Both the position numbers and the translations under genes were made by a program. Positions 23,301 to 33,100 of a stretch of DNA of 64,000 nt are shown here, piece after piece (the stretch's first letter is position 1; each line of letters opens with the position of its first letter). This DNA comes from Halorubrum sp. F4 (GTDB lineage Archaea; Halobacteriota; Halobacteria; Halobacteriales; Haloferacaceae): positions 364,859 to 428,858 of the forward strand of contig NZ_JAPDFS010000003.1 of NCBI RefSeq assembly GCF_027257195.1, read 5' to 3'. The notes beneath the pieces are model-generated. The model was not told the origin of the DNA and ran no database searches. It was given only the letters and a program-made list of their open reading frames with translations.

Positions 23301-25778
23301 ATGAGCCGAGCCGGCCGGTGGGTCGAGAACGCCACCACGCGACTCAACGGGGTCATCGTCTCGCGGCCGCGAGCCGTCGTCGTCGCGTTCCTCCTCCTGA
23401 CGGCGGCGTTCGCCGGCGGCATGAGCGCCATCGAGACGCAGACTGAGCCGACGGAGGGGTTCTCCGAGGACCTCCCCGAGCAGGAGGCGCTCGACGCGAT
23501 AAACAGCGAGTTCGATGAACCCTTCGAGACGGAGACGGAGTCGACCCAGCTGATCCATCACGGAAACGACGTGCTCACCCGCGAGGAGACGCTGGCGATG
23601 TTGCGGCTGCTGGAGCGGATCGACGCCCGTGAGGACCTCCGAATGGAATCGGCCAACGGCCCCGCGACGGTCATCGCCCGGTCGATCGATCCGTCCGCGG
23701 AGACGCCGGCGGAGATGCGGCAGGCGGTCGCGGGGACTACGGACACGGAGTTCAGACGCGTCGTCCGGGAGCTGAGCGATGAGCCCCGATTCTCGAGGAC
23801 CGTCTCGGACGACTTCAACCCGACCGCGGTGTCGGCCTCAACGACGATCACGGTCGTCTCACACGACGTGCCGGAGGGGTTCGACGACCTCCAGTCGATC
23901 CAGACCGACGTGCAGTCGCTGGCGGCGGACGAGCCCGCGGACATCCGGACGTTCGGGTCCGGGATCATCAACGCCGAGACGGGGCAGATCATCGCCGATT
24001 CGCTGCTCATCGTGATGCCCATCGTCCTCGTGTTGCTTTTGGGGTTCCTCGTCATCGCCTATCGGGACCCGATCGACCTCGCGCTCGGGCTGTTCTCGCT
24101 GTTGATGACGCTGATCTGGACGTTCGGGTTCCTCGGCTTCTCGGGGATCCCGTTCGACCAACAGCAGATCGCCGTCCCCGTGCTGCTTCTGGCGGTCGGC
24201 GTCGATTTCGGGATCCACTTCATCAACCGATACCGCGAGGAGACCGTCAAGGGATACGACGCGGTGCCCGCGATGCGGACCGCCGCCGACCAGCTGGCGA
24301 TCGCGTTCGTCATCGTCACCGTGACCGCGGTGTTCGGCTTCGGCGCGAACGTGACCTCCGATCTCGACCCGATCCGCAACCTCGGGATCGTCTCGGCGGT
24401 CGGGATCGTCTTCACCTTTCTCATCTTCGGGCTGTTCTTGCCCGCCGCGAAGCTCGAGCTCGACCGTCTCCGCGAGCGGTACGGCGTTCCCGAGTTCGGC
24501 ACCACGCCGATCGCCTCCGAGGAGTCCGCGCTCGGCCGACTCCTGGCCGTCTCCGTCACCGTCGGCGAGCGCGCGCCGGCGATCTTCGTCGTTCTCCTGT
24601 TGCTCGTCGGCGGCGGGTTGGGCGCGTACGGCGCGGGCGTCGACACCACGTTCGAACAGGAGGACTTCCTGCCACCCGAGGAGGAGCCGGGGTACGTCGA
24701 GTACATCCCCGAGCCGTTCGCGCCCGACGAGTACACGGTCACCGAGACGCTGAGCCTGCTCGAAGACGAGTTCGCGGCGAGCCAGGACGCGTCGCTCACG
24801 ATCTACGTCGAGGGGTCCTTCGAGGAGGACCACGCGCTGGAGGCGCTCGCCGCGCCGACCGAGGACCCGCCGGACACGCTGGCGGTCGGTGAGGGCGGAC
24901 GCGCGGAGACGACGAGCATCGTGACGGTCATCCGGTCACACGCCGAGAGCGACGAGGAGTTCGCCGCGCTCGTCGCCCGCAACGACCTGGACGGGGACGG
25001 GATCCCCGACCGCAACCTCGACCGGATCTACGCGGAGCTGTTCGATTCCTCGGCGGGATCGCGGGCGGGCCAGTACCTCACGGACGACCGCCGGGGCGCA
25101 CAGGTCGAGTACACCGTCGAGAGCGGCGCGACACAGAGCGAGGTCTCCGCGGACGGCCGCGAACAGGCCGAGCAGTATCGATACGCGGCGACCGCCACGG
25201 GACAGATCGTCGTCTTCGACGCGATCACCGCGATCATCTTCGACTCCGCGATACAGGGGCTCGTGCTCGCGGTCGGACTGAGCGGCGTGTTCCTCGTGAT
25301 CACTTACGGCGTGTTGGAGGGGATGCCGATGCTCGGGATCGTGAACGTGTTCCCGATCACGATCGCCGTCACGTCGCTCGTGGGAACGATGCGCTTTCTC
25401 GGCTATCCGCTCAACGCGCTGACGGCGACGATCCTCTCCATCGCGATCGGGATCGGGATCGCCTACTCGGTCCACATCACCGCCCGGTTCATCGACGAGT
25501 ACCGCGAGAACGACGACGTGGCGGCCTCGCTGCGGACGACGCTCACCGGAACCGGCGGCGCGTTGACCGGAAGCATGCTCACGACCGCGCTCGGCACCGG
25601 CGCGCTCGCGCTCGCGATCACGCCCGTCCTCGGCGATTTCGGTGCGCTGATCGCGTTGAGCGTGCTCTACTCGTTCGTCATCTCCGTGGTCGCGCTCCCG
25701 CCGGCGCTGTTCCTCTGGGACCGCCTCCGGTCCGGTTCGTCGGCCGCCGAATCGACCGAGCCGGCCGTCGAGGCGTGA
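23301..25778 (+). CDS. RND-superfamily (MMPL-like) exporter
   Basis: An 825-residue membrane transporter with the RND duplicated plan: one helix near residues 25-45 and five more at about 230-380, then a second set with a helix near 440 and five more at about 640-800. Extracellular domains lie between. GVDFGIHFINRYREE (about 298-312) and GIGIAYSVHITARFIDEYRE (about 711-730) are the corresponding conserved helices in each half. Archaeal members of this group move lipids or hydrophobic compounds, powered by ion gradients. The second loop contains LDGDGIPDRN, a calcium-binding-like Asp loop. It starts the base after the CARDB gene ends and both probably answer to the TetR regulator. Confidence 0.85.
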   Translation: MSRAGRWVENATTRLNGVIVSRPRAVVVAFLLLTAAFAGGMSAIETQTEPTEGFSEDLPEQEALDAINSEFDEPFETETESTQLIHHGNDVLTREETLAMLRLLERIDAREDLRMESANGPATVIARSIDPSAETPAEMRQAVAGTTDTEFRRVVRELSDEPRFSRTVSDDFNPTAVSASTTITVVSHDVPEGFDDLQSIQTDVQSLAADEPADIRTFGSGIINAETGQIIADSLLIVMPIVLVLLLGFLVIAYRDPIDLALGLFSLLMTLIWTFGFLGFSGIPFDQQQIAVPVLLLAVGVDFGIHFINRYREETVKGYDAVPAMRTAADQLAIAFVIVTVTAVFGFGANVTSDLDPIRNLGIVSAVGIVFTFLIFGLFLPAAKLELDRLRERYGVPEFGTTPIASEESALGRLLAVSVTVGERAPAIFVVLLLLVGGGLGAYGAGVDTTFEQEDFLPPEEEPGYVEYIPEPFAPDEYTVTETLSLLEDEFAASQDASLTIYVEGSFEEDHALEALAAPTEDPPDTLAVGEGGRAETTSIVTVIRSHAESDEEFAALVARNDLDGDGIPDRNLDRIYAELFDSSAGSRAGQYLTDDRRGAQVEYTVESGATQSEVSADGREQAEQYRYAATATGQIVVFDAITAIIFDSAIQGLVLAVGLSGVFLVITYGVLEGMPMLGIVNVFPITIAVTSLVGTMRFLGYPLNALTATILSIAIGIGIAYSVHITARFIDEYRENDDVAASLRTTLTGTGGALTGSMLTTALGTGALALAITPVLGDFGALIALSVLYSFVISVVALPPALFLWDRLRSGSSAAESTEPAVEA

Positions 25779-25860
25779 CCGGCTCCCCCCCCTTAGGTAT
25801 CAAATCAGATAATCGGGGCGAACGGGTTTACTTCTCGAGGGTCGAACTCCCGAGGAAGAG

Positions 25861-27489
25861 ATGGAGCCGTATCCCTCCGGTCGACGACCCGCCCGCGTCG
25901 CGTCGAGCGTCGATGCCGACGTCGATACCGCGGACGGCTCGCGACGCCGGGGCGGGAACCGGCCGGATCCGACGAACCGGACGCCCGCGAGCGACACGGA
26001 GAGGTCGGCCCGCATCGACACGCCGGGTGTGCTCGCTTCGGACCCGGACCGATTCCTCGCCGCGGTCGCCGTCGACGGCGAGGTGCTGTTCGCGGGGCCG
26101 TCGATGCCGTCGGTTCTCGGCGAGGACCGCGGGAAGATCCGCGGAAGCGACTTCCTCGAGTACGTCCACCCGAACGAGCGGGCCGACGTCTCGGACGCCC
26201 TCTCCGCGGTCGCGTCCGAGCGGCGAGTCACGCATCGGCTCCGGCGCGCGAACGGGGGATACGCCTGGGTCGAGTCGGTCGTCGACGACGACCTCGCCCC
26301 GGAGTTCGGCGGACGCGTCGTCACCGTCCGTCGCGTCGACGTGGACGGGACCTTTCCCGAGCGGTTCCGCGAGTTCCTCGAGTACGGGACCGACATCGTC
26401 ACCGTCGTCGACGCGGACGGCCGCGTGCGGTACGAGAGTCCCTCGGTCGAGGACGTGCTCGGCTACGAACAGGGCTCGCTCGTCGGACGGTCCCCGCTCG
26501 GGTACGTCCACCCCGACGACCGAGACCGGATCACCGCGGCGTTCTACGAGGCGATCGCCGACCCCGAACGCGCGGACGCGATGGAGTACCGGTACCGAAC
26601 CGCCGGGGGCGACTGGGTCTGGCTCGAGTCGCGGGCCCGGGCGCTCCCCGACGACGCCGCGGTCGGCCGGCTGGTCATCAACTCGCGAGACGTCTCCGAG
26701 CGGAAGCGGCGCGAGCGTCGGCTCGCCGACCGAAACGAGCGGCTCGATCGGTTCGCCAGCATCGTCTCACACGACCTCCGGAACCCCCTCGCCGTGATAC
26801 GCGCGTCGATGGAGATGGCGCGGCTGAAGGACGACGCCGAACCTCTGGAGCGCGGCGAGCGCGCGGCCGAGCGGATCGAACAGCTGGTCAGCGAGCTTCT
26901 GACGCTCGCTCGACAGGGATCGGGGATCGACGAGCCGACCGAGTTCTCGCTCGAGGGGGTCGCCCGCGACGCGTGGGGCACCGCCGGCAGCGAGGAGGCG
27001 GAACTCGTCGTCCTCGCCGGCTCACGGATCCGCGGCGACCGCGGCCGGCTCCGACAGGCGTTCGAGAACCTGTTTCGGAATAGCGTGGAACACGGTTCCA
27101 CGGAAAGCCAGACGGAGTCCGGCGATAGCGTCGAGCATGGCTCGACTGAAAGCCGGGAGGAAGCCGGAGACGACGCTCTCACCGTGGTCGTGAGCGCGGT
27201 CGACCGCGGGATCGTCGTCGCCGACGACGGGCCCGGGATTCCGCCCGAGCATCGAGCGGACGTCTTCGAGTCGGGATTCACCACGCGATCCGACGGGACC
27301 GGCTACGGCCTCGACATCGTTCGGGAGATCGTCGACTCACACGGCTGGGAGATAGCGATCGTCGATCCGGCGTCGCCGATCGAAGCCGATCCGGAGGTCG
27401 CGGACCGGATCCCTGACGGGGCTCGCTTCGTCGTTCGCGCGCCGACGCCGGCGACCGTGGATACCGCGGAGCCGTGGATCGAACGGTGA
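25861..27489 (+). CDS. PAS-domain sensor histidine kinase
   Basis: A 542-residue soluble kinase. Two PAS-like domains are visible, the first around residues 60-155 (VDGEVLFAGPSMPSVLGEDR) and the second around 160-285 (VDADGRVRYESPSVEDVLGY, then VGRLVINSRDVSERK). The H-box is IVSHDLRNPLAVI (about 301-313, phospho-acceptor His). The ATPase domain has an N-box FRNSVEHGS (about 407), a G1-box ADDGPGIPP and TGYGLDIVREIV. The N-box region carries an internal duplication, SVEHGSTESQTESGD followed by SVEHGSTESREEAGD. No receiver domain or partner regulator lies next to it. The TATA-like GTTTACTT about 30 bases upstream supports the ATG at 25861. Signal unknown. Confidence 0.9.
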   Translation: MEPYPSGRRPARVASSVDADVDTADGSRRRGGNRPDPTNRTPASDTERSARIDTPGVLASDPDRFLAAVAVDGEVLFAGPSMPSVLGEDRGKIRGSDFLEYVHPNERADVSDALSAVASERRVTHRLRRANGGYAWVESVVDDDLAPEFGGRVVTVRRVDVDGTFPERFREFLEYGTDIVTVVDADGRVRYESPSVEDVLGYEQGSLVGRSPLGYVHPDDRDRITAAFYEAIADPERADAMEYRYRTAGGDWVWLESRARALPDDAAVGRLVINSRDVSERKRRERRLADRNERLDRFASIVSHDLRNPLAVIRASMEMARLKDDAEPLERGERAAERIEQLVSELLTLARQGSGIDEPTEFSLEGVARDAWGTAGSEEAELVVLAGSRIRGDRGRLRQAFENLFRNSVEHGSTESQTESGDSVEHGSTESREEAGDDALTVVVSAVDRGIVVADDGPGIPPEHRADVFESGFTTRSDGTGYGLDIVREIVDSHGWEIAIVDPASPIEADPEVADRIPDGARFVVRAPTPATVDTAEPWIER

Positions 27490-27562
27490 GCCCGTTATAG
27501 CGGTGAACCCGTCACGGCGGCCAGCCCGTCGCGTTTATTTCGGGCGCTCCCGAAGCGGACAC

Positions 27563-28036
27563 GTGACCCCCGCCGAGGTGACGATCCGACCGGTCGAGCG
27601 TGCGGACCTCCTGGCGGTGTTGCGGATCGAACGCGAGTGTTTCTCGGACCCCTGGCCGTACGACGCCTTCGAGCGCCTGATCGACGAGCCGGCGTTCCTC
27701 GTGGCCGAGCGGGAGGGGTGCGTGGTTGGATACCTCGTCGCGGACGTCACCCCCAACGCCGGCCGCGACATCGGCCACGTCAAGGACCTCGCCGTTCACC
27801 CGGAGTCCCGGGGCCAGGGAGTCGGCCGGATGCTGTTGCGTGCCGGGCTCGCTCGGCTCCGAGCCGCCGGAGCGGCGGTCGCCAAACTCGAGGTCCGCGA
27901 GGGGAACGACCCCGCGCGGTCGCTGTACGCGACCGAGGGGTTCGAGCCGGTTCGCCGGGCGGAGCGATACTACCGCGACGGCGAGGACGCCCTCGTCCTC
28001 GTGGTCGATCTCGCGGAGTGGGTCCGAGGCGAGTGA
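27563..28036 (+). CDS. RimI-type GNAT N-acetyltransferase
   Basis: A 157-residue GNAT acetyltransferase. VTIRPVERADLLAVLRIERE CFSDPWPYDAFE at the start and KDLAVHPESRGQGVGRMLLR (about 73-92), which contains the acetyl-CoA loop RGQGVGR, are typical of RimI and archaeal N-terminal acetyltransferases. KLEVREGNDPARSLYATEGF and RAERYYRDGEDALV complete the RimI pattern. It likely acetylates protein N-termini in the cytoplasm. The GTG at 27563 is chosen because a TATA-like GTTTATTT lies about 27 bases upstream, leaving no room for the longer frame beginning at 27503. Confidence 0.85.
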   Translation: MTPAEVTIRPVERADLLAVLRIERECFSDPWPYDAFERLIDEPAFLVAEREGCVVGYLVADVTPNAGRDIGHVKDLAVHPESRGQGVGRMLLRAGLARLRAAGAAVAKLEVREGNDPARSLYATEGFEPVRRAERYYRDGEDALVLVVDLAEWVRGE

Positions 28037-28125
28037 CACGCGATCGGGTTCGCGGGGGATCCCGATCGGAAGGTCCCCGACTCCGTCTTGACAAGGCTTA
28101 GTGCCGAGGGGATCGACGGGAGCGT

Positions 28126-29925
28126 ATGAGTTCGGTTCCCGAGCGGTCCGAGATCGACGAGGCGTACAAGTGGGACCTCGAGAGCGTCTTCGCCGACGAC
28201 GAGGCGTGGGCGGCCGCATACGAGGAGGTCGAGGGACGGATCGACGAGCTCGGAGCCTACGAGGGCCGCGTCACCGAGAGTCCCGAGACCCTCCTCGAAC
28301 TGCTTCGGCTCCGCGAGGAGGTGTTCCGCGAGCTGTCGGCGGTCGCGGTGTACGCCCGGCTCCGAAGCGCGGAGGACACTCGGAATCAGGAGTATCAGGC
28401 GATGTCGGCGAAGGCGTCCTCGCTCCAGTCGGAGGCCTCGAGCGCGATCTCGTACCTTCGACCGGAGCTCCAGTCGCTGACCGAGTCGGACGTCGAGGCG
28501 TTCCTCGAAACCGAACCCGACCTCGCCGAGTACGAACACTACCTCGACGACGTGTTGCGGACCAAAGCGCACACGCGGTCGGCGGAGGTCGAGGAGGTGC
28601 TCGCGGACCTCTCGGAGGTCACGAGCGCCCCGAGCGAGATCTACTCGATGCTGACGAACGCGGACATGACCTACGGCGTCGTCGAGGATCCCGACGGCGA
28701 GGAGGTGGAGATCACCCAGGCCAACTTCACGAAGCTCCAGACGAACCCGGACCGCGACTTCCGCCGGCGGGTCCACGAGACGTTCTACGACGAGTGGGCC
28801 GACGTGCGAAACACCGTGGGAACGAGCCTGGAGAAGGCGGTCCGCGAACACGTCGCGAGCGCGGGGATCCGCGACTACGACACCGCCCGCGAGGCCGCCC
28901 TCGACGGCTCGAACGTCCCCGTCGAGGTGTACGACACGCTCGTGGAGACGGTCGACGACAACCTGGCGACGCTCCACCGACACGCCGAGTTGAAACGGGC
29001 GGCGCTCGGCGTCGACACGCTGGAGAGCCACGACCTCTACATGTCACTGACGGGCGACCAGGGCCCCGATATCGAGTACGACCAGGCCGTCGAGTGGGTC
29101 ATCGAGGCGGTGGCACCGCTCGGCGAGGCGTACCAGGAGCGGATGGCCGAGGGGCTCGAGAGCCGGTGGATCGACGTCTACGAGAACCGCGGGAAGCGCT
29201 CGGGTGCGTTCTCCTCGGGCACCTACGACACCCAGCCGTTCATCCTGATGAACTACCAGGACGACGTGGCCTCGATGTACACGCTGGCACACGAGCTGGG
29301 CCACTCGATGCACTCGGAGCTGGCCGGCGACGCCCAGCCGTGGCACGACGCGAGCTACGAGATCTTCGTCGCCGAGATCGCCTCCACCGTCAACGAGACC
29401 CTGTTGACCCACCACCTGCTCGAGACCGTCGAGGACGACGAGCTCCGGACCCACGTGCTCGACGAGTACCTCGAGCGGTTCCGCTCCACGCTGTTCCGCC
29501 AGACGATGTTCGCGACGTTCGAACAGCGGATCCACGAGCGCGTCGAGGCCGGCGAGGCGCTCACCCCGGACGTCTTCGACGAGCTCTACGCCGATCTGAA
29601 GGGCGACTACTACGAGCCGGCCGAACTGGCCGGCGGGATCGAACGCGAGTGGGAGCGGATCCCCCACTTCTACTACGACTTCTACGTGTACCAGTACGCG
29701 ACCGGCATCTCCGCCGCGGCCGCGATCGTCGAGCGCGTGCTCGAGGAGGGCGAGCCCGCGGCCGCCGACTACCGCGAGATGCTGGAGGCGGGCGGCTCCG
29801 ACTACCCGCTCGAGGTCGTCGAACTCGCCGGCATCGACATGGCCTCGCCGGACCCGATCGAGTCCGCGGTGGGGATCTACGACGACTACCTCGACGAGGT
29901 CGCGGCGTTACTCGAGTTGGCGTAG
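28126..29925 (+). CDS. pepF: Oligoendopeptidase F (M3 family zinc peptidase)
   Basis: A 599-residue M3-family metallopeptidase. The zinc site is LAHELGHSMHSEL (about residues 385-397; HEXXH plus flanking residues), with the downstream Glu ligand in the helix EIFVAEIASTVNE (about 409-421). GKRSGAFSSGTYDTQPFILM before the zinc site and FYYDFYVYQYATGISAAAAI near the C-terminus are typical of PepF. The enzyme cuts short peptides inside the cell, acting after the proteasome. There is no signal peptide. The full length matches the family norm of about 600. A weak TATA-like element near 28095-28102 agrees with ATG 28126. Confidence 0.95.
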   Translation: MSSVPERSEIDEAYKWDLESVFADDEAWAAAYEEVEGRIDELGAYEGRVTESPETLLELLRLREEVFRELSAVAVYARLRSAEDTRNQEYQAMSAKASSLQSEASSAISYLRPELQSLTESDVEAFLETEPDLAEYEHYLDDVLRTKAHTRSAEVEEVLADLSEVTSAPSEIYSMLTNADMTYGVVEDPDGEEVEITQANFTKLQTNPDRDFRRRVHETFYDEWADVRNTVGTSLEKAVREHVASAGIRDYDTAREAALDGSNVPVEVYDTLVETVDDNLATLHRHAELKRAALGVDTLESHDLYMSLTGDQGPDIEYDQAVEWVIEAVAPLGEAYQERMAEGLESRWIDVYENRGKRSGAFSSGTYDTQPFILMNYQDDVASMYTLAHELGHSMHSELAGDAQPWHDASYEIFVAEIASTVNETLLTHHLLETVEDDELRTHVLDEYLERFRSTLFRQTMFATFEQRIHERVEAGEALTPDVFDELYADLKGDYYEPAELAGGIEREWERIPHFYYDFYVYQYATGISAAAAIVERVLEEGEPAAADYREMLEAGGSDYPLEVVELAGIDMASPDPIESAVGIYDDYLDEVAALLELA

Positions 29926-30009
29926 CCGAGACGGCGACCGAGTACCGTTCGGCCGGCGGCGTCCTCCTCTCCGTGACGACCGACGGATACGACCACCCCA
30001 CTGACCGAA

Positions 30010-30046
30010 GAATTTAAACCCTCGTTTCGTGACAACTATCACGAAA
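30010..30046 (+). promoter_or_regulatory. TATA box plus palindromic operator of the giant-protein operon
   Basis: AATTTAAACC (30011-30020) is a good TATA element. It is followed at once by TTTCGTGA (30025-30032), six bases, and TCACGAAA (30039-30046), a perfect 8-base dyad. The dyad covers the expected transcription start, so a bound protein should block initiation. A third half-site, GTTTCGTG, occurs at about 30073-30080 in the leader. The regulator is not evident among the neighbours. Confidence 0.7.
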
Positions 30047-30153
30047 GTTTCGGAAGGAAGAACGTAGGCGTCGTTTCGTGTTCCAGCGTCCGGTCCTCGG
30101 CCCGTGGGGATCGCCCGATCGCTGTATCCGGGCGATGCCGAGCGATCCGGCCC

Positions 30154-33100
30154 ATGACACACCTCGCACTGACACCCCTCGGCGTTGACGGCGACGCACA
30201 GCCCCGCGACGAGTATCCCGACCTTTCCCCCGGGATTCACCTCCGATGGGCGTTTCCCCCACACCGCGGCTTCCCCCGTGGCGGCTACTACCTCTTCAGG
30301 CGTCGCCATCGGGAAGCGCCCCGGCGGCCGCGAGTTCGGCTGACCGCCGCGTTGGATCACGACCCCGCAAAGCCCCTCACCGAGGCACACACGGAGGCGG
30401 GCCATCGGTTCGGTTTCCCCGAACACGAGCGCGTCTTTCACGTCCAGCACGACGGCAGTGATGCGGTGATGCCGGTCGGAAGCGATCCGGTTCCGATCGA
30501 GCTGCCGGAGCCGTCGTACGCAGTCGACGTATCCGTCGACGTCGAGGGGAGCGATCCGGTCGTCGTACGGGCGCTCACCGACGACCGCGTCGTCGACGAG
30601 ACGGAGACGACGGGCGGGCAAGTCAGGCTCTCCGGCGACCGGATCGACGCCGTCTCCTGTACCGGCGGCGAGCCGAAACGAACCCCCGTGTTCGTGACCG
30701 AAGTCGCGCCGCACTTCGTCTCCTCGACCCTCGGTCGGGGATGGAGCCTCGTTCCGAACGCACCGGCTCCGATCCGTCTCCCGCTTTCTCACCCCGACTA
30801 CGCACCCGTCAGCGCAGGCACGACGATCGGCGACCTGGACGAGGCCCGGACGATCGCGAGGGATCGGATCGAGTACGGCCCGCCCGATCGACTCGTCGAC
30901 GGCGAGGAGTCCGCTTCCGGAACGGGAACGGTCACCGTCTCGGCGGGTTCCTCGTACGCGTTCGCGAGCGATCTGTCTCCCGACGACGACCTCGTCGGTG
31001 ACTGTCTGCGGATCGACGGCGACTCCACCGCGTACGGGATCACCGACGTCGGCGAAGCGCCCGACGGGTCCACCAGACTCGTCCTCTCCCGGCCGTACCG
31101 CGGGACCGGCGGCAGCGACCTGGCGTACGACCTCCTCGCCGACGAGTTCGCCTCGCTCCACGACACGCTCTCGGTTCTGGTCGACGAGGGGGGCTCCGGC
31201 GGTGGGGGCGGAAGCGGTGGGGGCGGGAGCGGTGGCGGTGGGGGCGGGATGGCGAACCGGACGCTGCCGGCGTTTCGCGCTCCGGACGGCCTAGCGGTCG
31301 TGAACGGCGACGGGTCGACCGTCTTCGGTGGAACCGCCGACGGGTCGGCGGTCGACGGCTGGAACACCGACTGGACGACCGACCTCGTGGGATCGCGACT
31401 CCGCCTCTCGACGGGGTCACACACGGACGTGGTCGTGGTCCATGGCCGGCCGTACGTGTTCACCGCTAACGCCGGTTGGGACGACGCGACGGTCGGCCGC
31501 CGGATCCGCATCGAGGACGACCGTGAGCTGTATCGGATCGTCGACGTTGCGCACTTCCGGGTCGGCGATCGGACTCTCGAGATATGTACACTCGATCGGC
31601 CAGTGAGCGGCCCGTACTACGGCGACCCCGTCGACTGCGTGGTCTACGAGGACCACACCCACCGGATCGGGTCGGTCGACGAGGCCGACCAACGGCTCCA
31701 CCTTCGCGGCCGGGTCGGGCTCCGAGCGACGCTGCCCCGCCGCTACCTGATCCACCCGGCGGCGACCGACGCCGCCGCGGCGTCGCTTCCCACGCAGAAC
31801 CCGCTCGACGCCGTCCTGACGGCCGCCACCGACCCGGCGGCCGCACAGGCGCTCGGTCTCTACTGGATCGACGACACGATCGACGACGACGTCTCGTACG
31901 ACTACATGATCGTCGCCGATCACGCCGACGCGATCCCACCGTTGAGAACGGGGGCGGACGCGATGCCGGCGCTCGAAGGGCTTCCCTCCTCGCCGACGAC
32001 GCCGGGCCTCGATCGGTACATCGCCTTCGACGTGAGCCGGAGCGACGGCGACCCGCTCCCGGCGCCCGAGGAACCGATGGCGTTCGAGCTGCCGGTCACG
32101 GCCGACACCGCGAACGCCGTCGGGCTCCGGTGGGACATGGACGACCTCGACGCGACCGCCCCGGACGTGGCGACGCCCGTCAAGTACCACCTCTGGCGGT
32201 GGAGCGGGGACGAGCCGTGGCGACTGGAGGAGAACTCCGACCTCGCCGGCTACGACCCGATCACGGCGAGCTCGAGGGCGGATCTCCTCGCGGACGCGAC
32301 GCCGATACTCGCGACCGCGCCGGCGGGCCCGCCGCGAACGCCGGAGGGGTGGCCGAACGTCCGGTTACACGGGACCGACGGCGACCTCGCCGACGGCTGG
32401 CACAGCTACCGCGTCGTCGGCGTCGACGTGTTCGGGCGGTTCAGCGAGGCGAGCGAGCCGGCGACGTGGTACACGACCGACCCGTCGGCGCCGCTCGAGC
32501 CGCCGACGCCCGCGCAGAGCACGCATCGTGACCTGGCGATCCGGGTCGAGGACGACTCTTCGCCCCCGTCGCCGGCCGCCGTCGAGGCCGCCGCGCTCGA
32601 TCCGGCCGCGTACGACGACCCCGGCGAACTGGTCGACGCCGACCCCGACGAACTCCCGGCGAACCGCCACGTCAGGGGGGACGAGGCGTATCGAACCTGG
32701 CGGGCGAACGATCCCGAGCGGGTCGGCATTCGGGTCCGGTGGACCTGGCCGGCGGGACACGCCGACCTCGCCGACGACGTCGACGCCTTCGAGTTGTACG
32801 TCTCGCCCGGCCGGACGAACGCCTTCCTCGGGGAGGTGCTCGACGTCGATCCGACCGCGACCGGCTACGAGGTCACGGTCGATCTCGACGACGCGTTCGA
32901 CCCCGATCCCGGGACGCTCGCGGGCACGAGGCTCCTCATCGACGACGCCGCGTTTCCGGTTCGAGCGGCGACGGCGGCGGCCGATGGCGTGACGCTCACG
33001 GTTCGACCGCCGGTTCCGGGCGGGGACGAAGCGGCGACCGACGGCGGTTCGAACGAGACGGACGGCGGCGAGACGGCAACCGATGGCGGCGGGACGGCAA

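Noticed and set aside
21477..23561. A minus-strand frame of nearly 700 codons opposite the CARDB surface protein
   Set aside because: It is the usual antisense shadow in GC-rich DNA: rich in Arg, Val and Leu, with no domain, while the plus strand has a signal peptide, repeats and a membrane anchor.
28101..30017. A plus-strand frame of over 600 codons overlapping oligoendopeptidase F in another phase
   Set aside because: Very rich in Arg, Gly and Pro, with no motifs; pepF in the other phase has HEXXH and full-length similarity.
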